Of a stretch of 64,000 nt of DNA, positions 12,051 through 24,745 are shown in pieces. Below the pieces are notes generated by a model. The model saw nothing but the letters and a program-made list of their open reading frames with translations, searched no databases and was not told the DNA's origin. Source of the DNA: Rachycentron canadum (Eukaryota; Chordata; Actinopteri; Carangiformes; Rachycentridae); contig CM076668.1 in NCBI GenBank assembly GCA_038496675.1, forward strand, positions 2,212,590 through 2,276,589, written 5' to 3'. The position numbers and the translations under genes were made by a program. Position 1 is the first letter of the stretch; every line of letters begins with the position of its first letter.

Positions 12051-13017
12051 TACTACTTTTAAGTTGAAGAATGAGGTTCTTTATCTGTATAATTAAAAAC
12101 TAACTGTACGATGTAGATGGAGAGGAAATGAGCGGTAGCTACTGCTCATGAACTGAAGCACATCTGAAGAAGAAAAGCTATACTACCGGTATAAGGGAGC
12201 AGTAGCCTTCATGGAAAAATGTTGTACATAACATTGCATTACGACAGATGAGATAGTGTTTCCGACTTGGCACGAGGATTATCTGTGGAAACTGGTGTTT
12301 CAGTGACAGATCGGTGGGACCTGATTGACTGAAGTTGCACTGGTGTGCCTAACTTTTTCATTGAGGTGCACCACAGCTGTGCTCACAATCTGTAAAACAC
12401 GCTGCATAAATGCAATTATGACACAGGGAGGAGGTTTGTGGAAATACTGGCAGGTACAGGATGCACCAAGAAAGATGGTTGCATATATCAGGCAGTTATA
12501 GCCATACTGTCTGTGGATCTATCAGTAGCCTTAAACAGATCTACTTTTGCTCACAAATATGGTTTTTCTCCTCAAATGTCCTCAGATGTAGAAATTTTAG
12601 ATATATTATGAGTGCAATCCAATTCCACACCTCAGTGTAAGATATTTGTAAATGTCAGTCTTCCCTGCTGGGACTGTGCGGGCGATAGAAGATATGTCAG
12701 ACACCGTGAGAAGCACAAATTGTTTCCATCTGCTCAAGGTGTGCAAATAAAGGATGGCTTATTTCTAATAATGTCATCATAGATTGATATTTTCTAACTA
12801 CAGTTGTGCCCTTTTACCCCCACCTTCATCACAAGCTACTTAACTGTTTGATATCACCCCCTCTACTTTTATTGTTTAATAATCATCACGTGATACCAGA
12901 TCCTCGTTGGCAAACTTAATTCAGCCACACTGTGCCATGAGACTATGGAAACATCATGTTTCTGTAGCTGGTCACTTATGAAAACAGTCATGTAACATGT
13001 GGCATCTTCTTACTTAC
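12051..13017. other. no gene seen
   Basis: No recognisable gene or repeat. If the candidate exon at 13018-13258 (-) is real, this would be its downstream intron. Confidence 0.4.
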
Positions 13018-13258
13018 ACATGGAGGAAAAGCCAGTTCTGAGTCAAGCTCGTAGGGTTCTTCATCTCGGACAGACTCAATACTGATCTGTCTTTCCACAG
13101 GGAAAGACATTCTGCCATGGACTGATCCACTGGGATAAGCTGCACAGGTGACACTGACAGAGCCAGTAAAATCTTTTTTTGATGGTCCACAGGCCACAGT
13201 CTGCCTGTGGTCTGGTCTGGTCTCTTTCTTTGTCTCTTCAGTGGAGGAAGCACATGTA
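13018..13258 (-). other. candidate internal exon, product unknown
   Basis: On the - strand an 80-codon open segment runs from an AG at 13259-13260 to a strong donor (CCATGT then GTAAGT) at 13017. The translation has exon-like composition with charged and polar runs, for example EETKKETRPDH near the start and IESVRDEEPYELDSE near the end. The acceptor side is weak, with little pyrimidine. I do not recognise the protein and found no partner exon nearby. It may be an exon of a gene with very long introns, a pseudogene piece, or chance. Confidence 0.22.
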
Positions 13259-14329
13259 CTAATTTGCGTGTGGTAACAGGGAACTCAGATTAGAAGACAC
13301 ACAGAGGAAATGGGACTTTGTTCTTTGCTCAGGACGCCATTACTGCATATCATTACATAGTTGTTTAAGATGTTGGCTACAGAACCTTTATTTCAGCCAT
13401 GAGCCCAGTTTACTGCGTTGCCCTGAACAGATGCTGTTGTAGGCCCAACAGGGGTTTGTAATGGACTGGTATTTTTCCCAGTCTCTAAAATGGGTGGACA
13501 CTCTGGCTGGTTTATTGTCATTTCCATTTTACTACTTTTATTTTGAGTTGTATCGATTGTTCTTAGGCTCTCGCCATTGAAGTTTAACCAATCAATAAGA
13601 CTGTTTCTGCCTCCAGAGCAGCTCCGCCGCCATGATGAAGACTGACTCTCTCGCTGTCCCTTTCCCTGCTCCCAGCCTCACCCAGCACACCATGGATGCC
13701 AGTCCCAGAGACACAGCGAGGGAGGGGGGGGGTGATACATCCTTGATAGCCATTTGTCTTCAAGCTCCTTAGGGGCCTTTCCTGTGCCCAACACTGTTGT
13801 TATCCATCTCCACCACAATCATTTACTTAAATAAAACAAATGCCTCATCGACCCCCCTTCCCACCCCACATTCCCCTTGCTCCCTTTCCACTACACCAAA
13901 CTGGGAACACACACAACAGACACTTGTATTGACACACACACACAGAGTCTTGTACAACAGCATTGATTCTCATCTGCAGCACTTTGTCATCACCTTCCAT
14001 AGTGGACTAAACAATCCCCACTGTTGCCATAGTCCAACACAACAGATTTTGCAGTTATAGCAGTTTTCTATGTCGTCTGTGGCGTTTAAGTGACCAATCT
14101 GTACAGGAAACGATGGCGGGGACGACTCAAGCTACCAGAGGGTTACTGACAGGAAGTCAGTATTGTATAGTGACTGGTTTAGTGAGACTGCACTATATTA
14201 CCTTGCGGAGATTTACTGCTGGTGGCCAGTCCTGTCCTTCCAACTAGGAGCAATTCTAAATTGTGTTAGGATTAGTCGATGTCTGTCCCTCATACCTTGT
14301 ATTTTCCTCTGTTTTCCTCCAATTTCAGG
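13259..14329. other. no gene seen
   Basis: Contains a G run near 13724-13732 and C-rich sequence. No exon was recognised. Confidence 0.45.
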
Positions 14330-14434
14330 GGCTGCATCCTTCTGAGGATGTGGTCTACAAAGGTGTGGTCCTTCATGTCCGTGGTAGACCAAAATGAGAC
14401 GGTCTGGTCTACAGAGGATTTTTCACTTTTTTCA

Positions 14435-14468
<34 letters not shown>

Positions 14469-14660
14469 TTTAAAAGTGTAATATCCTGGCTTACTGTCTG
14501 TTTTTTGCCACCATATTAGTTTCATTTTCTGCGTGCAATGAATCTTGGAATAGGTTGGATCACGAAGGATCCACCTGTTCCACTTTGTTTCCTTGGAAAA
14601 GACACGTTTGACAGCTACATTTGAGGGAGCCTCGGGACAGCCTAGTGTCACAGACTATTG
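14330..14660 (+). repeat. dispersed repeat, family B, copy 1
   Basis: The segment begins with GGGGCTGCATCCTTCTGAGG and ends after GGATCCACCTGTTC, CTTTGTTTCCTTGGAAAAG and ACATTTGAGG. The reverse complement of the same ordered blocks occurs at 28220-28520, so it is a two-copy inverted family within the window. A 31-base A tract (14435-14465) has expanded inside this copy. The element is non-coding and its class is unknown, with a non-autonomous DNA element most likely. Confidence 0.6.
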
Positions 14661-17600
14661 GTCTTCAAATTCAGCCTCCAAATGAGGCAGGCATGGCAAC
14701 CTGGTTCCTGCTTCCACCAATCCACCTGAAGTTCATCCATCATCCATCATCAGTGCTCCTCCCGTCACGATATTTAACTACCAGGTCTGCACTCCAGTCT
14801 TCGCAAGATCATTCAGTCTACCACGTGGTTGAGTACCTCAGCTAATAGTGGTTCCTGCATCCCAGAGCATCACCATTTGTCCACTCCTAGAACCATGTGA
14901 ACACCAGGACTCCGGCCGCACTGACCTGCCCCTACATCACCTCTAAACCATGACAAACTAGGGAAATAACAAACCGTGTCTCTGACTATCCTGGTTGAAT
15001 GTGTGAAAAAAGATTCAAATGTATTTAATGGACTGATCAAAAGATGGTAGGATTATATGTAATGCCAAGACTGAACTGAAGACATAATCTAGGCTTTTTG
15101 CAATATCAACATTTCAGCAAAAGGCGAGGGTTGACAAGCTTGAATCAAAACACCTGGAAAATCCTTGTTGAGTTTGATTAAGACTGATTAACTGATCAAA
15201 TCATCCACTGATAAATTAGAAAACAATTCATCTTGAATATTGTACCTATCTGAGTCACAAAGCAAGGCAGCATGGCATCCTCCTTAATGGCAGTGCACAT
15301 ATGAGAAAGCTCAACCACAAGGAAAAGCTCCACAAACACACATACACACACACACAGAAAAAAACTGTCAGACAATAGCTGAGGTCCCCCACGGGACAGT
15401 CTATTAGAGCTAATACCCACCATCCTTTGTGTATTGTTCTCTGCTCCTGATGATTACACAGGGAACAACCCATGTAACAACACACAGCCCATCGTCTCAT
15501 ATCACATAACCCATGTAAGAGATGAGGATGTGGATGGTAGCAGGGGAAGGGGTGAGGGAGGGGGAGGGGGACGGTGGGGAGTACTGGCAAAGCATTAATA
15601 CTACTACTCAGTGGTGCGGTAAATTAATTTTGGATTGCTTCTCTGGGTTTAAACAAAATTGTTTTGTTGAGGGGAAAAAAAAGAGATTAAGGTTTTTAAT
15701 TATACTGGGTAATTCATTCCACAAAATAAATCCCCACTATAACGGTCTCTTCAGTGGCAGAAGAGATGTGTCAGACATCTCATGGTGCTGTTATTAAGAT
15801 ATGCCACATGCACACAAACACACGGGCAAACAGTGCACCATCAGTCATGTTCACCACACATCGCCGCCACTTCCTCTGTTCTGTAGTTTACCACCCATTT
15901 ACACTTCCTGTTTATGAGGGAAGCCAGAGGAAGTTGCAGTTAATAATGAGTTTAAATGACTGTTAAATCCCCCATTTTCCTCTTTGCTCCTTGTTGACCA
16001 CTTTATACTCTGAGGGCGCCGTGTTAATGTTTGTCCTCAGACCGCTGGACTTCTGTCGAAAAGCCGCCACGCCGGTTTTCCAATTTGTCAATCAAACACA
16101 GAGAGGAGAGAGAATATTAAAGCCTCCTACAAATTACATCAGCTCTGTTTGCCCCATAAGTTATTCATAATTGGATTTAATTGAATGCCAATAACTGCTG
16201 AATGTGTTCTTTAGTGAGCTTCAGGCAATTAGTGAGGGGAATTACTGACAATTACTGTTGACTTCTCCTGACATCCTACGATTTCCTGTCGCTCTGGGTT
16301 CAGGTGAACTGGCTCCAACTGGCAGAGGTGTGCACACCTCACAATCAATGGGAATCATGTTTGAGCTGGGCCACAGTGAGAAGCTGTTGATACTGAAGGA
16401 TGGAAGAAGAGAGAGCGGGAGGGGAGGGGAGGGGAGGGGAGGATGCTCGGGGAAGTTACGTAAACAATGCAATCAGGAATCAATGTTTATCACTCATTGA
16501 AAAGTAATGGCATTATTTCTAGCTCTCAACAGTGAACATTAGTCATCAAAGTCTCCAGACCCCCCAGAGGTGATCCAGCAGTCCTGCACACTGAGATCAA
16601 GTGATGGTCCTGGTTAGTACTCGGGACAGTATTCAGAATAGAAATAGATAAACCATATGAATTTAAAAATGCAGTCTTAAAGTTGTCACCATTCACGTCC
16701 AATTAATAGCCTGTCAACGCTGAAGGCTACTGTGTAGCCAGACGGCCATGGTCCAGTTCGCCAGAGGAGCTGTGAGTCAAAGGAAACACAACAGACATCA
16801 CTTCAGTTGTCATAAATAAATCACAACTCCTCCACTCCTCTAAACTGAAGTTACAAAAACACCAAACCACTTGGAGTGACAACTGAAAATAATCATCCAG
16901 GCCCTAACAGGCACATTGTATCCTACACACACACACACAAGCTACTATAAACTCACATATGTTCAACAACAAATAATATTGTGCTATGAGATGCTACACA
17001 TGCTTTACAACAAGAACCATTTAACATACTCACACACACACAGTGTTAACATGTGGGAGACAGTGTACACTACCCGCTGTGTGGCCGGTGGCCTTGCTCA
17101 CTGTTGGCTGTGAGGAATAACTCTATTTACCACTGGTCATTAATCTCAGTCACATCCACTTGCGTACACACACATTTTCTCTCTCTCCCCACATGTGCAC
17201 TTTCGCACACACACACACACACACACACACGTGGTCAGGCAGCTCAGCTAGCAGGTATTTAAAATGGAGGAATGCAATCAGAGTGGGATGCCAGATTGTG
17301 TTTACAACACTATCCACCTCCACTGCCCTCTTCTTCCTTTCTTTCTCCTTTTCTATTTACTGCTCTTGTTGACTTTTATTTTCACCTCTCTCATCCTCTC
17401 CCCCTCTTCTTGCTTTTTTCTCCTGGCCTGAACAGGTGACGTGAGCTGTTTAGAAAAGAGAGATAGCGAGGAACGGCTGAGACACGCAGAGGAGGGAAAA
17501 CGCCACTTCCTGAATCCACTCCTCCTGCTTCAGTTGCTATTGAGTTGGCGTTTTTGAATTCGATTAGAAAGAGACAGAAGTCAAATAATATTTCTTGTGA

Positions 17601-18405
17601 ATGATGATGTTGATGATGGTGATACATATGGAGGAAGCTCTTCTAGCTGCCAGACAGCCGTCAGGAAGAGGATAAATAAATAAAATAAGATTTATGAAAA
17701 TTCATTCACACTCAGTGGGAACACTGAGGGCTGAAAGCAAACCACAGTTTGGTGGTTGAAAGATACAACACAATATCTGCAGCTAAAATCTCTGTCTGCC
17801 CCTCTGCTTTTTTCTAATGTTGCTGTCACCTGTAAAATGGCTGAGAAATCATTTATATGTATAAATTTATATTATTTTTCATATTTTACTTACTGATTTG
17901 AGCCCGGAGCTGCAGACTGGACTACACCCTTTCTCCTCAGACTGAGGTCACGCACAAGTGCAAGGAGCGGCGTCATCGCACACACAGACACAGGGGAGAG
18001 AGAGAGTGAGCTGCTTGCTGTCATGCAAACTGGTTCTTCTGCTCATTCGATCAGCGATCTGTGTGTTTTGCTCTCGCTCACTCTCAGAGGAAGGTGCAGT
18101 CGTGGTGTTTCTGCCTTAACCAGCACCTGGACAGGAGACAGGTGTGCGTCTGTGTTCTGAGAGTTGTTAGAGAAGGGTGTTGTGTTTGCATCCATGCCGA
18201 TCAGAGCTGGCGTTAGTAAATACCCATGTCTGCTGCAGGGTCATTTAACCCGGGTCTAAATGTTGACTGGAGCCTTTTCCATTGCCCACAAAAGCCTGAT
18301 GTTAGCGGGTCCTAGCTGTTGTTTGGACCAGTGGAAAAGAGGCTTCCAGATGTTAATTGTTTGGCCTTCCAGCTAATTAACCTGCATGTCTTGTGTATGT
18401 AGGAG
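14661..18405. other. no gene seen; microsatellites
   Basis: No coding exon was recognised. The stretch holds a GGGGA tandem tract (about 16420-16441), CA tracts (about 16926-16939, 17030-17042, 17206-17230), and otherwise unique-looking intergenic sequence. Confidence 0.45.
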
Positions 18406-18530
18406 GAAGGTAAAGTACCTGGAGGAAACCCACACAGGCACAGGGAGAACATGCAATCTCCACTTTGAAAGGCCTCAGGCCCTTCTTGCTGTGAGGCAAC
18501 AGTGCTGAACCACCACGCCACCGATATCAC
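18406..18530 (-). repeat. common fish dispersed repeat (CACGGTGG type), reverse copy
   Basis: On the - strand it reads GGTGGCGTGGTGGTTCAGCA, then CTCACAGCAAGAAGG, GCATGTTCTCCCTGTG and GTGGGTTTCCTCCAGGTACT. These ordered blocks are the well-known head of an abundant teleost repeat. No coding potential. Confidence 0.7.
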
Positions 18531-18699
18531 GAATATATCCTGCCTGTTACCTGTTGTTCCAACCATAGGTCCCTTCACTTTATTGTGTTGTAGATTTAAT
18601 TGTAAAAGGATCAATTAGTAACCTATAACAACAACATGAAAACATGTTTTTAAAAATCCAAAGCTTTTGTCTCATTCACAGAAGTCCTCAGACCCTTAA

Positions 18700-19345
18700 T
18701 TCAGGATGTTGTTGAAGCCCCTTTGGCAGCAGTCACAGCTTTGGGGCTTCTGAGTTAAATCTCCTCTGACTTTGTTCACCTGGATTCAGGCAGTTTTCTT
18801 CCTAGCAGATCCTCTGAAGTTGCTGTCTGTGAACCAACATCTTCATCTTCATCTTTGCCTTGGTCTTGTGGTTTCAGTCTGGGCTCTGGCTGAAGAGAGA
18901 CTTGTCTTGAAGACACTCCAGTGTTGACTTGGCTGTTTGCTTCAGGTCATTGTTGTGCTAAAGGGTGAACCTTGCTCCAACTGTGATGACAGGTTTTCTT
19001 CCTGGACCTCTTCTTCTTCACTTGGCCACTCTGCAGAGTTCTGTTAGCGTGACCGCTGTGTTCTTGTCCACCCTTCTTTCTCGGTTTCCTGGTTTGGGTC
19101 CTGGTGGTTCTAAACTGTTCTCCTGGGAACACTCAAAGCTTTAGAAATGCTTTTACCAGCCTGCCCTGATCATAGAGGCCAAGAGTTCATTGGACTTGTC
19201 CTGCGATTCTGTGTGATTTCTGAGACTTTATATACACAAGTGTGTGTCTCTAAACCAATCCAATAAGTTCACTTTCTCACTGGTTGACTCCAAACAAGTT
19301 CCACACACATCTTTTTTTTATTAAATTTGCTGAAAATGATTTGAA
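18700..19345. mobile_element. second, eroded copy of the Tc1-like element interior
   Basis: This stretch shares ordered blocks with 8015-9150: CCTTTGGCAGCAGT, CCTGGATTCAGGCAG, CAGATCCTCTGAA, GGTCCTGGTGGTTC and TTCTCCTGGGAA. The orientation is the same. It is shorter, more diverged, and lacks recognisable inverted ends, so it is a fossil copy or a related family. Confidence 0.55.
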
Positions 19346-19453
19346 TATTTCCTGAATACATCTGTATGTTTACGTCCTGCACAAACCATGTCAGCTCATC
19401 TTCAGACATTTTTACAGCTGTGTCTGCCAGTGGAAAAATAATTCAGTTTCACA

Positions 19454-19455
<2 letters not shown>

Positions 19456-19531
<76 letters not shown>
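19456..19531. repeat. (CA)n microsatellite, 76 bases
   Basis: Thirty-eight uninterrupted CA units, the longest pure dinucleotide run in the window. Long histidine-threonine and valine-cysteine translations across it are artefacts. Confidence 0.98.
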
Positions 19532-19536
<5 letters not shown>

Positions 19537-20739
19537 GTCCCTTTGCCCATCTCAGTGCCCAAGCGGAGGTAATAGCCTGTGTGTGTCTGTGCCTGTTGAA
19601 ACTATGCAGGAGGGTCTTTATATCGCAGGGACTCAGAGCTGTATTCAACAGTGCTGTTTGAGTGTGTGTGTGTGTATGTGTGTGTCTAAGAAGTTAATCG
19701 CCATGGTGTGCTGGGATAGCTCCTTGCCCTTGGCATGTGTTTGACAAGAGCTCAATGTGTAAATCCATTAATTACCACCATCCACACCAGTAATGCAGTC
19801 ATTGCCACTGCTGCTGAAGCTACAAGACTGGGAGTGCTGGACGCAGCAGTGGGAGTACTGGGGGGGGGGGGTGTGTAGGTTAGGAGGAAGTGAAAGAATA
19901 GTATCTATGCAGACCACAGCTCTTCAATAGACCAAATGTGACTCCTCAAATGCTATGAGTTGCCTTGTATAGCAACTGAACACTCTCTCTGTCCTGCGCT
20001 CTCTGCCTGTTTATTCACTGTGTGTGACACACACACATACACACACACACACACACACAAAACACAGTATAGTCATTAGTTTGAGTGCGATTAGGCTCCT
20101 CAGAGGAAGAGCCTCAGTGGCAGACAGATTCATTTCACCAAATGAGCCCTTATTGTTCTGGGCGACACTGAAGCAGAGCTGTATGTGTGTGTGTGTCTGT
20201 TGGGGGGGGGGGGCTTGGGACCATGGACCAGATCACATCGCCACTTGACACATCACCACTTGACACACTCGACTGAGCACTGATGAAGCAGGTCCCTGGA
20301 GCGCACACAGAGAGGCGCTCATACAGGCACACACTTAATATTGCATGTGTACACACACTGTGCCACAGCCCTGAATTTACACTGTGAACACAAACACCAA
20401 CAAAAGCTGTTCATATCTAATATCTTTACGTTTGTCATTAAACAGCTTCAGAGAATCTCAGAGTCGTCAGTTCATCTATTCACTACACTGTGTGTGTGTG
20501 TGTGGGGGGGGCATACAACACTGTTCATGTTGGTGTTTTCTAATTCAGCAGTTGTTTACACACTATTCATTTCTGTTAATTTACTTTATTATTACTTTAG
20601 CTTAGCAGTTAGCGATGACTTCTCTCTCTCCTTCTCTCTCTTGCTCGGTGTGTGTTGCATCAACACATGAACTTGTTCATGAGTGTGTGGTGTTTATTTA
20701 ACTTCAGTTTAGAGGACTGTGATTTCTTCAGATGCCTGT
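19532..20739. other. no gene seen; microsatellite-rich
   Basis: Contains TG and CA tracts (19660-19686, 20027-20059, 20180-20196, 20489-20502) and two G runs (19860-19870, 20202-20212). No exon was recognised. Confidence 0.5.
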
Positions 20740-21018
20740 TGCCAATTCTTCAACGCTCATGTTGTATTGAAGTCTGTCAATCACACAGTAGCCACGCCCC
20801 CTAATGCATCCCCTGCTTTATGGTCTATGGACCATCATTTAAAAATGATCATCATGTTGTATTGAAGACTTGATACTAGAGACTGAGACTGAAAATGTTT
20901 CAGCTACATAATAAATCAAGTAAGAAGTAGGGACATTTTCCCATAGACTTCAATACAATCTGACTCTGATGGTCATTAGATAGAATGAAGGTTTAAGGCT
21001 CTTCAGTGTTGGCTTCAC
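20740..21018 (-). repeat. MITE-like family A, copy 2
   Basis: Reverse-oriented copy. On the + strand it shows GTAGCCACGCCCCCTAATGC, GCTTTATGGTCTATGGACC, AAGTAGGGACATTTTCCCAT and GACTTCAATACAATCTGACT, the complements of blocks in the copy at 1431-1900. The promoter-distal third of the unit is missing. Confidence 0.7.
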
Positions 21019-21924
21019 TTTAAAGCCAATGAATTATTATTCTGCTGTTCGGGGAAAAAAACGCTCTGGCTTGTTTGTGTTTCTTTAAACCAATCGCAAT
21101 CATTTTGGGTGGTGCTGAGCCCAGGATGCAGCAACGGTGCCCCAGCAAACTAGTCTTTGTTTTGTGGGAACATTTACACATGGGCAGGTGGAACAGTAAC
21201 AGGCAGAGGAGGTGGGAAGGGAGGAGAGTGCCACCCAGCAGCAAATGGCAGGTTTTATAACCACAGCTAAACCACTAAATCTGCTAAGTATGATTGAATG
21301 ATTTAAAGTGTGTGTTCATGTTCAATGCTGCAGGTGTAATACACAGTGGTAGCATCTACGGTGTGACGAGATTAAGTCAAACCTGGAAAATGAAATGATG
21401 TGGTTCCTTGACACAAAAATGTTTTCTTGTAAACTTGTGACTTGCATTTTCTTTTGGACAATCCAGGTTCTGTTTTTTTTTTTCTTTTGTGACTTAATCT
21501 CAGAGAATATCAGAGGGATTTTTCTCTCACAAATGATTCAATTTTGCCTCAAGAATATGTAGGGTTTTTTTTCTTGGAATATTACCTTATTCTTTTTTTC
21601 AGCGGCCCTGACATACCATTATAAAATATATCCTCAAATCCTCTGTATGAGCACAGACAAAATCAAGTTTCCTCTGAATCAAAAAACCTGAGAGGAAATG
21701 ACATGAGTGCATGTTCTAGTCAGAGGGATCAGAAAACATGAAGCAGATAAACCATCACATGATGTTCACTATATTGTTTTTCTCATCTGACTGAAGGTAG
21801 AAGAGAGAAGTGCATTCCCAATAATGTTGAACTAATCCTTTAAGAGCAGCGACTAAACCACATCCCACTGTTTTTTAAGACCCATCTTGGCTCCAAAATG
21901 AACCACTATAGCAATATGTGTGTG

Positions 21925-21955
<31 letters not shown>

Positions 21956-24269
21956 GACTGACAGTTGTGGCCTCATATACAGAACACTGACAGAAGCCTG
22001 TGATGTACAACATGATAAATACAACATTAAACACATTAATTACCTCACTGATTAGAAAATGAGCTTGTTTCATCACCACAAGCTTCAACATCAACATTTC
22101 CAGCTCTTCCTCTCTCCTCAGCCCCAAATGACCAGCTCCCTGAAGACGATGCATATACGAAGAGCACAAGTATCTGCATGTGTCTGCATATGAGTATGTG
22201 TGTGAGTGTGTGTTTGTGTGTGTGTCGTTGCTGTGCTTACCATGTTTATTTAGTTAATTATTTAGCATTAATTAAGTTTGAAACCTTGGCCGTTAAAGCA
22301 GAACAGAACCATCTGCTGCAAAGAGAAAGAATGTGCAGTGAGCGAGGGGAGGAAAACACTGTCTCTCTCCTCTCTCTCTCTACCATGCATACTCACACAC
22401 AAACACACACACACACACACACATATGGCAGCATCCTGAACCATTTAATTACAGAAGAGGACAATAGGGAGGATGGAAGTTAGAGGAGGTAAAAACAACA
22501 AAGCAGGAGACACTGATAAATCTTTCAACTTCTCGATTAATGAAGTAAACAGGGAGGCAGGAGGGGAGAGAGCGGCCCAAGACGCCGTCGACATCTGGCC
22601 TCGGCCTGCATTAAAAGCCTATTTTGCTATTTTAACACCCATAAAACAGGCGCTGAAACAGGTCGTAAGTGGCATCAACCCCACTTTACACTTCCCTGCT
22701 GTGTGCTTCTTTTCTCTTTCTGCCCACTACAGACGCACCCAACGTGTGCGTTTGTAGTTTAATAACAACGCAGACAATAAATGTTTTATTGTGTTTGGAT
22801 CACGGGAGAGATCCTCCCACCTCACATCTGCAGCTTCATTGCCTTCACGGCTGTCGTGATCTGTCCCTCTGTTCCCCACGGTCCCGGTCCCCCTTCATCT
22901 CCCCAGACCTGCCTTCCTCAACTCACCCACCAGATGTCCTCAGACTCTGCTACTTCCTATCATCCCGTCTGCCCCGCCCAGCCACACACCTGTTACCACT
23001 TCTCCTCAGCCTTGAACGTGGTCTCTCTCCACCTCTTCCTCATTCCATAATCAACCTTGGACAATAGTTTCCCTCCTTTATTCCTCTGTTGGTTCATTTG
23101 TGGAACTTCCTGAGTGTCTTCCTGCTGTTTCTTTAGTGTTCCTGCCAGTTTGCCCGTCAGCTCGTCTACCTGTTCATCCATCCAACTACTTGTAAACCCG
23201 TCTGCATTTGGGTTTTTCCCTGAGTTTCTGGCTTCATTATGACAGTACAAATGAACACACTGTGGAGCCGACAGACACATGATCATCGTCACACCGGCAC
23301 ACTCCTGTATCGTGACTGGAAAAGAGGCCAGCTAGTCTCTCAGTCTACAAGCTCGCGTCAATTTGGCTCAGGCTCAAGAACCAGCATCCCTCCTGTGCTG
23401 AGCCACCTATTCTGCTGCCTGCTCTTGTTCCCAAGCCTAACATCCTCCATTCTGCCCCAGCCCTGAAAACCTTGAGCAGTTGGGCATTTAAAGATGTCTA
23501 GAGGTTAGATTCTTTAGGGGAGACATGGCTCACAGATATGATAATCCCCAAAGCTGCCCAGCTCCAAAGACTCGGCTGCCCACCATCCCAGTGGCTCCGT
23601 GGTCTTGCACCTCAATTGATGCCCAGCAGGAACCCAAGCCAGAACCTGGGTGACATCTCATTAGTTCCTCCATTTCCTGAGTTGGCCAACACCAAGTCAT
23701 CTCCTAATCTCCAGTAGGCTCTTTGGCTCACATTCATGGTCTCCACTCACTTCACCGGCCGAGTGGACACCAGTTCCTGATCTCAGTTCTCAGTTCCTGC
23801 GAACACACAGCCAAGCCTCCTGCTCAACCTCCAGAAGAGTCCTGCCTCTACCCCTGCCTTCACTGATACCATCCGATGTGGTTCTGCCTGCACAGCATGG
23901 TTTTTAAGATGAGTGGACTTTGTTCCTACATTGTTCTTGCTATTGTGTTTCAGCCATCATTTCATTTTATGTCTGCGGTCGCTCCCAAGTCTCATGAAAC
24001 ACCAAATGTGTTGATGTAAAAAATATTAGCACCAGTTTTGAAAAACAAAGCAGTGCAGAGTTTTTACATTCTGCATGCCTGTTGACCCATCAATCAAAAT
24101 GAAGATGTCCTTTAGTAATACATATTGTAAGGCCGCCTGTTGTCCATACTCTGAGTGACTAAGTGTAATGACCTATTCAAAAATGCAGCAGCACAACATG
24201 ACTGACAGCAGAAGAGTTGGCTGTGATTGGTTTTTCTCCTGTCACGAACATAATGTACAATTCCAAGTG
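21019..24269. other. no gene seen
   Basis: Unique-looking and low-complexity sequence with CA/TG tracts near 21927-21955, 22197-22226 and 22396-22421. The stretch 22680-23960 is C-rich with many proline- and serine-rich open frames on the + strand (longest 132 codons, 22669-23067). These have no start context, domain or splice structure that I could recognise. Confidence 0.4.
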
Positions 24270-24745
24270 TCAGCTCACCGTGACGTGACCCATTGGTTTG
24301 TGAGCTGCTGTTTTGAAGCCAAAAGTTTGTAATTTGTCTGTCGCCATCTTGATTTTTTTGAAACCAGTAGAAACCATATTTGGAGGGGAAGGTGGAGCTG
24401 AGGAGGAGTGAGGGGCGGAGCTGCTCTGTACTCTATGTTGATTATCAGGCAGGTCGCTGTTTCCGATACAGTCTGTCCATCCCACATTAGTCACGCCCCA
24501 ACACATACCCTGCTTTATGACACCATCATTTAAAACATTTACATCATGACTTCATCAAAAATTGAAACTGAAACCATAAATTCATTAGGAAAAGATTTAC
24601 TTATTTAAGAAGTAGGGCCATTTTCCTATAGACTTCATTACATCTGACTTGTAGTTTAACCCTAACCCTAACCCTAACCAGTAGGGTCCCCCTTATGGTG
24701 GTATGATGCTGGTTTAAGGTTCTTCAGCATTGGCTGTGATTTTCA
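24270..24745 (-). repeat. MITE-like family A, copy 3, with telomere-type repeat inside
   Basis: Full-length reverse copy of the family, with GTGACGTGACCCATTGGTTT at its left and GGTTTAAGGTTCTTCAGCA at its right. At 24658-24679 it carries three and a half CCCTAA units, the vertebrate telomere sequence, absent from the other copies. Confidence 0.7.

Noticed and set aside
19366..19648. Open frames over the CA microsatellite (His-Thr and Val-Cys runs)
   Set aside because: Dinucleotide repeats without stops give long open frames by default.
22669..23067. 132-codon proline/serine-rich frame on the + strand
   Set aside because: C-rich low-complexity sequence; overlapping frames on both strands are equally open, and there is no start context or splice structure.
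24658..24679. Telomere repeat as evidence of a chromosome end
   Set aside because: Only three and a half units, inside a dispersed repeat with unique sequence on both sides. It is interstitial.
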